NCBI RefSeq assembly: GCF_943914685.1
Contig: NZ_CALUCZ010000013.1
Coordinates: 1-64,000 of the forward strand
Direction: 5' to 3'
DNA length: 64,000 nt
Source: an uncultured Mobiluncus sp.
GTDB lineage: Bacteria > Actinomycetota > Actinomycetes > Actinomycetales > Actinomycetaceae
The number at the start of each line of letters is the position of its first letter. Within the stretch, counting starts at the first letter, position 1. The notes below the pieces were generated by a model. It did no database searches, was not told where the DNA came from, and saw only the letters and a list, made by a program, of their open reading frames with translations. The position numbers and the translations under genes are program-made. Shown here one piece after another: positions 1 through 8,134 of the stretch.

Positions 1-1112
1 CTTCAAATTCATCTTCAAAAAAACCCTTCTTCTGGGTAATAAAGGGTGGAATTTTGGTCAGATGAATCGAAAAGCGCCGCCGGGGTGTTTTGAAAAACCG
101 CGCAGATTCAACGATTGCGGGGTGGTGCGGCAGCGACAAAACCAATTCTACTCGGTGCCGGTTTGGGCTTTTGGGTGGTCGAGTTTTGGGTCCTCCTGGC
201 CGCCGAGGTAGGGCGTCTAGGCGCGGTTAGTATGGCGGATGCTCGGCCGTGTAAAACCGCTGATGTACTCGGGCGCGGCAAGCCGGGATGGCATGCGCCT
301 GCCGTGAAACATAGCCGAGGTGCTAAATCGCGGCGAACAAGGGTGGCTAATCAGCGCCGGGGCGCGGCCACCGAAGTATCGTCAACTTTACTGCTAGTAT
401 GGCAAAACCTCAGTTGAAAGCCATTTGGTAGGGATATTCGACGGTGGAATCGTCGCCTGGTTCCGGTCAAATGTTGGGTTCGAATACAGGCATTGGCTGT
501 GAGGTATGCGGATATAAGGTGAAAATAGGGCAGTAGCTGCCAATAATGGCAGCTACTGCCCAAATCCCACCTTATAATCCCAGGATTCAAACAAAGCAGT
601 ACAGGAGTCAAGGCGGAAAGGGGTATTTTGCAGGGAATGGCGAATGCTTTGCGGATTTCTCAATTCCAGATATCTGGACGCCTTGCATCTCGCGGACGAA
701 TGGGGCTGCATCGAAAAAGCCGGCGGTTGTTGCCCAAATATCCACAATTACATTCATGAAGTTTGGTGCGCATCTTTGTGGACCTCTCAATTCGTGCAAA
801 TCTGGAGGCCTCGCAACCTGGACAATCCAGCAGCATCGCGAATCTGGGGCTATTTTTACCGATATTTTGTCACCGCCGAGTCTAGTTCCAACTCAAACAT
901 CGCTGCCAGTGCGGACGCAGGTTCCAGCTCTGACGCTAGCCCCTGCTTTGGCTCCAATATCGCTGTTAGTTTCAACTCTGTCGCAAAGTTGATTGCCGAC
1001 CGTCGGCAAATCCCGGGCAAAACCGCCCGCGAATCCACTGGGGTGTCGTCACGTCCGGGTCGCCAGTACCCCCTGGCTGCGAATCCGGGGCGATTTCAAA
1101 GCTAGAGCGCTT
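1..1112. other. 1.1 kb region without a convincing gene
   Basis: No open frame here looks like a protein. The longest (546-992 and 644-1105, plus strand) overlap each other in different frames, lack a good ribosome binding site and have unusual composition (a Ser/Asn/Ala-rich run around 880-980). The only clear structure is the hairpin repeat at 528-571. The region may be the remains of an accessory insertion or a decayed gene; the window edge prevents seeing what lies to the left. Confidence 0.5.
528..571. repeat. Hairpin repeat, copy 1
   Basis: Positions 528-541 and 548-561 are perfect 14-bp inverted arms around the loop AATAAT. Beyond the core, bases 511-527 and 562-580 are imperfectly complementary, so the whole element can fold into a hairpin with arms of about 30 bp. 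The 44 bp at 528-571 are identical to 2030-2073, in the same orientation. It has no T-run typical of a terminator on either side, so a MITE-like or REP-like dispersed element is more likely. Confidence 0.85.
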
Positions 1113-1928
1113 TCAAACCCGGGGCGGAATACGGTGTCGGCGCCTTTGTAAAATAGTGCTCAATTCCTGTTTCGTGCGCTCCCACTCGTGCCAAATCTGG
1201 CGGTAGCTCAGCCTGGTAGTCAGATATCCGGCGGTGGCGTTCGACAAATCTCGCTCCCGGTCAGTTTCAAAAGTGCTGGGGCTGTCGTGAAACTCCCTCC
1301 CGTCGCATTCCACAATCCACGAGTTGCCGACCAGCAAGTCTACCCATCCGGGCGCAGTCCGATTCTGGGTGTGCACGCTGACCCCGCGACGCTGGAAAAA
1401 TAACCTGACCCGAGTTTCACTGCCAGACTGCGCCCCACGGTCGAGGAACCGGTAGGTCGCCATTTTTTTCTTTTGCACTCGCGATGCCAGATGTTTGGCC
1501 TGGTCGTAGCTGATACGCCGCAACTGCAGCGCAGATTCCAGCACAATCAACCCTGTCTCGGCATCATGATGGCGCATGGCTTGGTACAAGCAGTCCTCTA
1601 AGTCAAACACGGGGGAGTGCTGGGGAGCGGCGCAGCGGTGAAATTCGGTGAATCCCGCGGCGGGCAGGTTGGCGTTGGCTGGCAAGATTACGTGCGTTTT
1701 GGCTTGGCGGGGAACCCAGAGGCCGTACTCCGCGCACCCGGACAGGCAGCCCAGCCTGCCTCCAAGTTTTAGCGCGCGGACGATATCCGGGTCGGCGTCC
1801 GGCCCGGAGTACCAGCCGCGCATAATCCGCCGCAGGTTTCCAGCCTTAACCAAAGCCGCAATTTCACGCGTGGAGTACTCTGTGAGCAGCTGTTTTACCG
1901 TGTAAATCCCGTAGTTTTTCGTTTTCAT
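1113..1928 (-). CDS. AbiEi-like / DUF559 endonuclease-fold protein
   Basis: A 271-residue protein. The first 60 or so residues look like the winged-helix of type IV AbiEi-family antitoxins (YTVKQLLTEYSTREIAALVK followed by RRIMRGWY). The C-terminal third resembles DUF559/very-short-patch-repair-like nucleases: Glu near 171 (SETRVRLFF), Asp near 196 (WVDLLVG) and Glu-Cys-Asp near 206 (WIVECDGREFH) match the E-D-E pattern of the PD-(D/E)XK fold. The ATG at 1928 was chosen over one 36 bases upstream because AAGGTGG lies 5-8 bases before it. No AbiEii-type nucleotidyltransferase toxin gene is adjacent, so it is an orphan. Proteins of this architecture are common in actinobacteria and their function is not established; defence or DNA repair is inference. 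The gene is flanked by two direct hairpin repeats. Confidence 0.75.
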   Translation of the reverse strand: MKTKNYGIYTVKQLLTEYSTREIAALVKAGNLRRIMRGWYSGPDADPDIVRALKLGGRLGCLSGCAEYGLWVPRQAKTHVILPANANLPAAGFTEFHRCAAPQHSPVFDLEDCLYQAMRHHDAETGLIVLESALQLRRISYDQAKHLASRVQKKKMATYRFLDRGAQSGSETRVRLFFQRRGVSVHTQNRTAPGWVDLLVGNSWIVECDGREFHDSPSTFETDRERDLSNATAGYLTTRLSYRQIWHEWERTKQELSTILQRRRHRIPPRV

Positions 1929-1976
1929 AACCCCACCTTGCGGCACGGCCGGAAACAAAATCAACGCCGATTCAGA

Positions 1977-2023
1977 TTACCTGTGGAAAACCCCGTTTTC
2001 GCCCGCCCTGTGGATAAACAGGG
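1977..2023. repeat. TGTGGA-rich element, copy 1
   Basis: Contains TTACCTGTGGAAAACCC at 1977-1993 and a perfect DnaA-box match, TGTGGATAA, at 2009-2017. The latter is centred in the small palindrome CCTGT-GGATAA-ACAGG (2008-2023). A closely similar element, with the same 17-mer and a second TGTGGA 32 bases away, lies at 33109-33149. Both are intergenic. Confidence 0.6.
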
Positions 2024-2073
2024 GGATTTGGGCAGTAGCTGCCAATAATGGCAGCTACTGCCCAAATCCCACC
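2023..2073. repeat. Hairpin repeat, copy 2
   Basis: Perfect 21-bp inverted arms (2023-2043 and 2050-2070) around the loop AATAAT. Bases 2030-2073 are identical to 528-571 and in direct orientation, 1502 bp apart. The pair brackets the AbiEi/DUF559-like gene. Confidence 0.85.
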
Positions 2074-2222
2074 CTATAAATCCAAAAAATATTTCATCTT
2101 GGCAAAATACTTGGCAATTCACACCTCGGTTCCATGTCCTTCCCCAAAATCCCAGGCAGGTGGCTCCCGTCCCGGCTGGCACCGGCTTGGATAGCGCACT
2201 TCCGGCGCGGTAGCTTGAAAAA

Positions 2223-2921
2223 GTGAGTTTTTCCCGGCGCGTCCGTATGTTTACTGCAGCTATCGTGACTTCATTTGTGCTTTCAGGAGTGGGGGTTGGC
2301 TCAGCGAACGCCATCGTCGGAGATTTCAGCGGGATTGGGAATGTGATTCAGGGGGTCATCAGCGGATCCTTTGCCGGCTCCCACTCCTACGCCTATAACC
2401 CACTTCTTTCAAAGTCCGGCGCGAAAGGCTCGAGTGGGTCGAAAGACAAGAAAAAGCCGAAAACCGGTGTTTCCATGCAAAATTTCTATGACTGGAACCG
2501 GCAGCTGCGCGAGGCGCTGAAAGTCAAAGTTGAGCCTCCAAAATTGTTTATGAACCCCGGCAAAGGCCACGTAGCTGTGAATAAAGACCTGTTCGTCTGG
2601 GCGGACGCCAAGCCTCAGAAGTTCGTAAAAACAGTGGCGTCGCAAACCTTGACCATCATCGCTGTTCCGGTTCGGTTTGAATGGAAATGGGGCGACGGCA
2701 ACACCACGGATTCCGGCGCGAACGGGGGAGCGCCTTGGCCGGACGGTACCGTCACCCATAAATATCAACGTATCGGCCGTTACACGATTACCTGCCGGAT
2801 TCACTGGCGGGCGACTTGGGTTATTGGGAAAGAGAAACCTCAGAAAATTCCCGGCGATATCTTCACTGACAGCACCTCATCGGAGTTCCTGGTCAAATAC
2901 CTGATTCCCTACCTTTCCTAA
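2223..2921 (+). CDS. Secreted PKD-domain protein
   Basis: A 232-residue protein starting at GTG. It has a Sec signal peptide: a basic SRRVR start, a hydrophobic stretch, and a likely cleavage after SANA near residue 30. The middle (about 30-95) is Ser/Gly/Lys-rich and low in complexity. The C-terminal half carries a PKD-like immunoglobulin fold, recognised by FEWKWGDGNTTDS near residue 150 and the later THKYQRIGRYTITC. PKD domains are usually non-catalytic extracellular binding or spacer modules. There is no sortase signal, membrane anchor or enzyme domain, so it is probably released or held non-covalently. An ATG at 2247 would shorten the signal peptide and is less likely. The gene stands alone, ahead of the oxidoreductase locus. 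Confidence 0.75.
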   Translation: MSFSRRVRMFTAAIVTSFVLSGVGVGSANAIVGDFSGIGNVIQGVISGSFAGSHSYAYNPLLSKSGAKGSSGSKDKKKPKTGVSMQNFYDWNRQLREALKVKVEPPKLFMNPGKGHVAVNKDLFVWADAKPQKFVKTVASQTLTIIAVPVRFEWKWGDGNTTDSGANGGAPWPDGTVTHKYQRIGRYTITCRIHWRATWVIGKEKPQKIPGDIFTDSTSSEFLVKYLIPYLS

Positions 2922-3095
2922 ATGCCAAACCGTGCCAACCCTTGAAATCCGAACACTTCCGGGAGCTGCGGGCAAAAACCTCTGACTCTGAGTCGCCGCG
3001 CGGGTAAAGAGATGTTACTAAAATCGGGGTAGGATTCGAATCACTGGGCCACGGCCACGCAATCCCAAAATCACCCCATCGGAGAGGAATCTGTA

Positions 3096-6000
3096 ATGGT
3101 AGACCAGCCGAAGTATCCCGGCAAAGTGGAAGTTATCAACGGCAATGGTGCGGTTGCCCGCGTAATGAACATGGTGTGTGGAGGGGTCATCGGATATCCC
3201 ATCACGCCTTCGACAGAAATCTCGGAGACCTTTGAGGCTGCGGTCGCGGCAGGTCAAAAGAACGTGTGGGGCCAGCACCCCTTCTTCTTCGAGCCCGAGG
3301 GTGAGCACTCCGCCCAGTCCGGGGCCATGGGCGCAGCCCTGACCGGCGGCAAGTTCATCTCGAACGCCTCCAGCTCGCAAGGCATCCTCTACGGCTTGGA
3401 GTCCCACTATGTCACTGTCGGCAAGCGCATCGGCGGTTTCGTGTTGCAGGTCGCGGCGCGCGTGGTCTCCCGCCACTCGCTGAACGTTATGGGTGGCCAC
3501 GACGACGTATATGCCCTGCTCCCGGCCGGTTACACGGTTCTGTTTGGGGCAAACCCGGAGGAGGCCGCGAACCTGGCGCTGATTTCTTACCGTGCCTCGT
3601 CGCTGTCCTTGATTCCGGTGGCGAACTGCATGGACGGTTTCGCGACTTCCCACATGATGAGCGAAGCGCGCCTGCCGGAAGCCGAGCTGGTCAAGGAATA
3701 CTTAGGCGACCCCAAGGGTTACATTCCCTGCCCCACCGCCGCTCAGGAAATTTTGTTTGGTGCCAAAGGCCGGGTTTTCCAGTTTGGTCAGTTCCTGGAG
3801 AGCAAAAGGTCGGTGCTGGCACCCGCCTCCCTCGAGGCGCTGCGGTCGTTCCTGAACTGCGCCGATAACGCCGAAGCCATCGAAAATGACTGCTGCGGCG
3901 AGCTGTTTGACCGGGAAATTGCGGGGCATCTGCCCGCGACTGAAGTCGCCAAGTGGCGCCGCCAGTGGGTCAACGCTCCGGCGCGAGGCACCCGCAAACT
4001 TATCCCCTCCCTGGTGGATATTGACAATCCGGGCTTGACCGGGCCGGTGCAAAACCAGCCGGATTTCCAAGCCGGGGTGGCCGACCACCGCACCCACTTT
4101 GTGGCGGATGTGCCGCGCTTGGTGCGTCAGGCGATGGACGAATATAACGCCCTGACCGGCAGCGATTACGCCCCGGTGAAAACCTTTAACTGCGATGACG
4201 CCGACGTCATCATGGTCGGTGTCGGCTCGATTTGCGAGGACGTGCGCGCCGTGCTGCCGTACTTGCGGAATCGGGGTCTCAAGGTCGGTTTGGTTCAGAT
4301 TGTCATGTTGCAGCCGTTCCCGGAGGCCGAGTTGGTGGCGGCTCTCAAGGGCGCGAAAGCCGTGACGGTGCTGGAGCGTTCCGACCAGGCGGCCTTGACG
4401 AAGTTTGTCAACGGCGCCCTGGTGAAAGCCGGGCAAAACGCGGGGGCCGCCAAGCGTGACCTACCCGCTCGCTACCCCGATATTCCGGCGGTGAAAACCG
4501 GGGAAATGCCCCAGCTGTCCACCGGATTCTTTGGCTTGGGCGGCCACGACGTCCAGCCGCGTCACCTCATCGCCACGTTCAAAGCGATGCAGGCCGGCGA
4601 CCTCGCTCCCGAGTTCTATATCGGCTCGACGTTTTTTGCCGACGACGCGACCGGGGAACAAAAGGCGATGCAGGACCGGCTGCGCGAAGCCTACCCGGAA
4701 ACCGCCAAAATGGCCCTTCACCTGGAAGAAAACCCGAAAGACCTGCTGCCCAAGGAAGCGATGCGGATTCGGTTCCACTCGGTGGGCGGCTACGGCACGA
4801 TTGCGACCGGCAAACTGCTGGCCGACATTTTGGCTGAAATGCTGTACTTGCACAGCAAAGCCGCCCCGAAGTACGGTTCGGAAAAATCGGGAGCGGCCAC
4901 GAACTACTACATCACGTTGAGCCCGGAAACCATCAGGATTACGAACGCCGAGCTGGAGGACGTAGAGATTGTGGTCAGCCCGGATCATATGGTGTTTGTC
5001 CACACGAACCCGCTGAAGGGCTTGGCCGAGGGCGGGACGTTCATCTTGCAGTCCGACAAAACTCCCGCCGAGCTGTGGGCGAGCCTGCCGCGCCGGGCGA
5101 AACAGATCATTCGAGATCGGCACATTAACCTGTTTATCCTCGACGCGTTCGGGGTCGCGCTGAAGCACGCCCCGGATCCGGGCTTGCAAACCCGCATGAT
5201 GGGCGTGGCTTTCATCGGGGCTATCGCCACCAAGGTCGACCGGATTGCTTCCGGGGCCAGCGAAGCGGATATGTTGGCCAAGATTCGCGAACAGATTGAG
5301 CACAAGTTCGGGGCGAAAGGCCCGGCGATTGTGGAAGCAAATATGGCGGTGGTCAAGGACGGGGCGGCCGCCACGCAAAAGGTCGATTGGGAACAGCTCG
5401 ACGCCGACCCCGGCGCGTTGGGCGCGGCTCAGGGCGGCGAATCTGCCCAGGCTCGCCCAGTTTTGGACGCCTCCCTATCAGCCACGATGTGCCAGCGCGG
5501 CTCTACCGGTTGCGCGCTGACGTCCGGGCTGTTTGACCGGGATTATTTCCGGCGGGTCGTGGCGGAACCGTTTGCCCAGGGCACCATCAGCGAAGCCCCG
5601 GTTTACCCCGGCACCGGCTACTTCCTGCCCCCGGCGTCCTCGGCCACAAAGGACAAGGGACTGTTCCGCCGGAACATTCCGGTATTCGAGGCGAGCCTGT
5701 GTACCGGCTGTATGGAATGCGCCCTGGCCTGCCCGGATGGGGCGATTCCGAACACGGTGTTCGGTATCGACACCTTGCTTCAGACGGCGATAGATCAGTC
5801 GGGCGAGGCCGGTGCCTCCCTGAAGTCGCAGGTGGACGCCATTGCTGAGGCGATGCGGGCCGCACTGCTGGACACGAAAGCGCGTCCGGAAATCGCCGAT
5901 GTCTTTACCACCGCTGCGACCTCACAAAACGCCGATGCCGCGGCGGTGGCGGCGGTGGCCGACACGTTACGGACTTTCCCGGTGGCGCGCACCCGACCGT

Positions 6001-8117
6001 TCTTTGACTCAACCGAAAAACGCCACCCCGGCGCGGGAGTCCTGTTCAGCGCCACCATCGACCCGTGGAAATGTACCGGCTGTCTGGAATGTGTGGCGGT
6101 GTGCGGCCCGAACGCCCTGATTGGCACCGACCAGGACGACGAGGTACTGGCCACGGCCCAGCAGCGGTTTGCGTTCCTGACGAAACTGCCGAATTCTCCT
6201 GCTGAATTCAGCGACCCGAACGGCGGGCCCAGCCTGGATATGAAACGGATTTTCCTGGACCGCGACAACTATTACGCGACCATCGGCGGGCATGGGGCGT
6301 GCCGCGGGTGCGGCGAAGTCACGGCCGTGCGCCAAACTATGGCTTTGGCCAACGACATCAATAACGGCCGGGTTTCGCGCCACCGCCAGGAACTCGAGGA
6401 GTTAGTGGCGGCGCTGGAGGAAAAGCGCCAAACCGTTACCGACGCTGAGCTTAGCGCCCTGATTGACCAGGTGCGCGGGCGTTTGGAGCAGCGTCTGTAC
6501 CGTTACGAAGGGCCGGCAGGAGGACGGGGCCCGGCGGCCGCGGTGGTCGCAAACTCGACCGGGTGTTCCTCGGTTTATGCCTCGACCGCGCCGTTTAACC
6601 CCTACCAGCAGCCGTGGGTCAACGGTCTGTTCCAAGACGCGCAGCCCCTGGCGAAAGGCATTTACGAGGGTCTGGCGGCCGATTTGTCGATGGACGTTTT
6701 GGCGTTGCGCCAAGCCCGGGCCATTTTGGCGGGCGCGACCGGCGCGGCGATTCCGAACGACGCTCCGGAATGGAAACAGTTCACGGACGAGGAACTCGCG
6801 TTGATGCCCGCGGTCATGTCCATCGGCGGCGACGGCGCGTCCTACGACATTGGCTTTGGGGCGATGAGCCGTATCCTGGCGTCGGGTACCCCGGTGAAGA
6901 TGCTGGTGTTGAACACGGGAGCCTACTCCAACACGGGCGGCCAGGCCTCCACTGCCTCCCTGGAGGGTCAGGACGCGGACCTGTCCCGCTACGGCAAGTA
7001 CTTGAAAGGCAAATCTGAGCAGCGTAAAGAGCTGGGCCTGCTGGCGGCCATGCACCCCAACGTCCTGGTGGTGTCCACCTCCACGGCTTACCAAGGGCAC
7101 TTCCTTAAGAACGTGTCGCGCGCCCTGGCCCAGGTCGACTACCCCGCGCTGATAGACGTGTACACGCCCTGCCAGCCCGAACACGGTATCGGGGACGACA
7201 TGGCTAGTGAACACAGCCGCTTGGCGGTGAAATCGCGTATCAGCCCGCTGTTTGTCCACGAACCGGCCCACGACGAGTTCAGCGACCGCTTCATCATTGA
7301 CGGCAACCCGGATGTGAAAAAGCTGTGGTCGAGCTACAAACTCAGCTACCATGACGCGGACGGCAAGGCTCAACTGATGGACCTGCCCTACACGCCGGCG
7401 GACTTTGCCTACTCTGAACTGCGGTTTAAGAAACACTTTAAGCCGCTGCCGGACAGCGCCGAAAACCCGACGACGGTGGCGGACTATGTAGAGATGGACG
7501 CGGCCACTCGTGAGACCGCTACCCCATTTATCTATACCACCGGCGCGGACGGAGGGTTGGCAAAGATCCAAGTGTCGCCCTCCATCGTGAAACTGACCGA
7601 GCAATGCCGCGAACACTGGACTTTCCTGCAATACCTGGCCGGACAAGACCTAGCCGAGGCCCGCAAGGCGCATGCCGACCTGGAAAAGGAGCTGACCGAA
7701 GCTCGTGACGCCGCCGCGAAGTCGCAGGAAGAAACCATTGAACTCATGGCGAAAGCGATGGCAGAAGTCGCCGCGACCGGCACCACCACGACGCCGCTAC
7801 CGTTCTTGGGCGGATTCGGCGGGGGAGCGAGCACGGCTGGGGGCGCCTCCGGAGCAGCTGCGTCCGACGCCGCCCCGGCAGACTCAGGCGCGCCGTTTCG
7901 CTACGAGCTTGCGAAAATAGCCCAATGCACGGACTGCAAGACCTGCTACCAGGAGATTCCCGAATACTTCGAGCCGTCCACGGAAATCATTGACGGCAAA
8001 CCCACCCCGGTGGCGCGGCTCATTCCCGGCTCGCTTGAAAGCGTGGAAGTGACTGACGAACTGCGCGCCCGGGTCGCGAAAGTTGTCGCGAACTGTGACG
8101 CGGAAATCATCTTGTGA
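3096..8117 (+). CDS. nifJ: Pyruvate:ferredoxin oxidoreductase, giant form with extra C-terminal ferredoxin-like domain
   Basis: Oxidises pyruvate (or another 2-oxoacid) with CoA to acetyl-CoA and CO2 and passes electrons to ferredoxin. All PFOR domains are present in order: pyrimidine-binding (NGNGAVARVMN, GYPITPSTE; about 10-250), transketolase-C-like domain (about 360-480), gamma domain (FHSVGGYGTIATGK near 555), an 8Fe ferredoxin insert (CTGCMECALAC near 868; CTGCLECVAVC near 991), then the TPP domain (CRGCGE near 1068, STGCSS near 1155, IGGDGASYDIGFG near 1245, NTGAYSNTGGQAS). Usual PFORs have about 1170-1200 residues; this one has 1673. The extra length includes a loop between the two ferredoxin motifs and a tail from about 1500: coiled coil, Gly/Ala-rich linker (FLGGFGGGAS), and a small CTDCKTC domain with a further Cys near the end. 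The ATG has GAGAGGAAT before it. The Nfn-like gene follows 17 bases downstream. Confidence 0.95.
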   Translation: MVDQPKYPGKVEVINGNGAVARVMNMVCGGVIGYPITPSTEISETFEAAVAAGQKNVWGQHPFFFEPEGEHSAQSGAMGAALTGGKFISNASSSQGILYGLESHYVTVGKRIGGFVLQVAARVVSRHSLNVMGGHDDVYALLPAGYTVLFGANPEEAANLALISYRASSLSLIPVANCMDGFATSHMMSEARLPEAELVKEYLGDPKGYIPCPTAAQEILFGAKGRVFQFGQFLESKRSVLAPASLEALRSFLNCADNAEAIENDCCGELFDREIAGHLPATEVAKWRRQWVNAPARGTRKLIPSLVDIDNPGLTGPVQNQPDFQAGVADHRTHFVADVPRLVRQAMDEYNALTGSDYAPVKTFNCDDADVIMVGVGSICEDVRAVLPYLRNRGLKVGLVQIVMLQPFPEAELVAALKGAKAVTVLERSDQAALTKFVNGALVKAGQNAGAAKRDLPARYPDIPAVKTGEMPQLSTGFFGLGGHDVQPRHLIATFKAMQAGDLAPEFYIGSTFFADDATGEQKAMQDRLREAYPETAKMALHLEENPKDLLPKEAMRIRFHSVGGYGTIATGKLLADILAEMLYLHSKAAPKYGSEKSGAATNYYITLSPETIRITNAELEDVEIVVSPDHMVFVHTNPLKGLAEGGTFILQSDKTPAELWASLPRRAKQIIRDRHINLFILDAFGVALKHAPDPGLQTRMMGVAFIGAIATKVDRIASGASEADMLAKIREQIEHKFGAKGPAIVEANMAVVKDGAAATQKVDWEQLDADPGALGAAQGGESAQARPVLDASLSATMCQRGSTGCALTSGLFDRDYFRRVVAEPFAQGTISEAPVYPGTGYFLPPASSATKDKGLFRRNIPVFEASLCTGCMECALACPDGAIPNTVFGIDTLLQTAIDQSGEAGASLKSQVDAIAEAMRAALLDTKARPEIADVFTTAATSQNADAAAVAAVADTLRTFPVARTRPFFDSTEKRHPGAGVLFSATIDPWKCTGCLECVAVCGPNALIGTDQDDEVLATAQQRFAFLTKLPNSPAEFSDPNGGPSLDMKRIFLDRDNYYATIGGHGACRGCGEVTAVRQTMALANDINNGRVSRHRQELEELVAALEEKRQTVTDAELSALIDQVRGRLEQRLYRYEGPAGGRGPAAAVVANSTGCSSVYASTAPFNPYQQPWVNGLFQDAQPLAKGIYEGLAADLSMDVLALRQARAILAGATGAAIPNDAPEWKQFTDEELALMPAVMSIGGDGASYDIGFGAMSRILASGTPVKMLVLNTGAYSNTGGQASTASLEGQDADLSRYGKYLKGKSEQRKELGLLAAMHPNVLVVSTSTAYQGHFLKNVSRALAQVDYPALIDVYTPCQPEHGIGDDMASEHSRLAVKSRISPLFVHEPAHDEFSDRFIIDGNPDVKKLWSSYKLSYHDADGKAQLMDLPYTPADFAYSELRFKKHFKPLPDSAENPTTVADYVEMDAATRETATPFIYTTGADGGLAKIQVSPSIVKLTEQCREHWTFLQYLAGQDLAEARKAHADLEKELTEARDAAAKSQEETIELMAKAMAEVAATGTTTTPLPFLGGFGGGASTAGGASGAAASDAAPADSGAPFRYELAKIAQCTDCKTCYQEIPEYFEPSTEIIDGKPTPVARLIPGSLESVEVTDELRARVAKVVANCDAEIIL

Positions 8118-8134
8118 CCGGGGAGGGGAAACCA

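Noticed and set aside
115..1105. Several open frames on both strands in the first 1.1 kb
   Set aside because: They overlap in different frames, lack ribosome binding sites and resemble no family; one is created by the hairpin repeat itself.
6402..7646. A 414-residue open frame antisense to the PFOR gene
   Set aside because: High-GC genes commonly leave long open frames on the opposite strand; PFOR motifs run through the same DNA and the antisense product has no domain. The same applies to 7946-9046 and 4461-5378.
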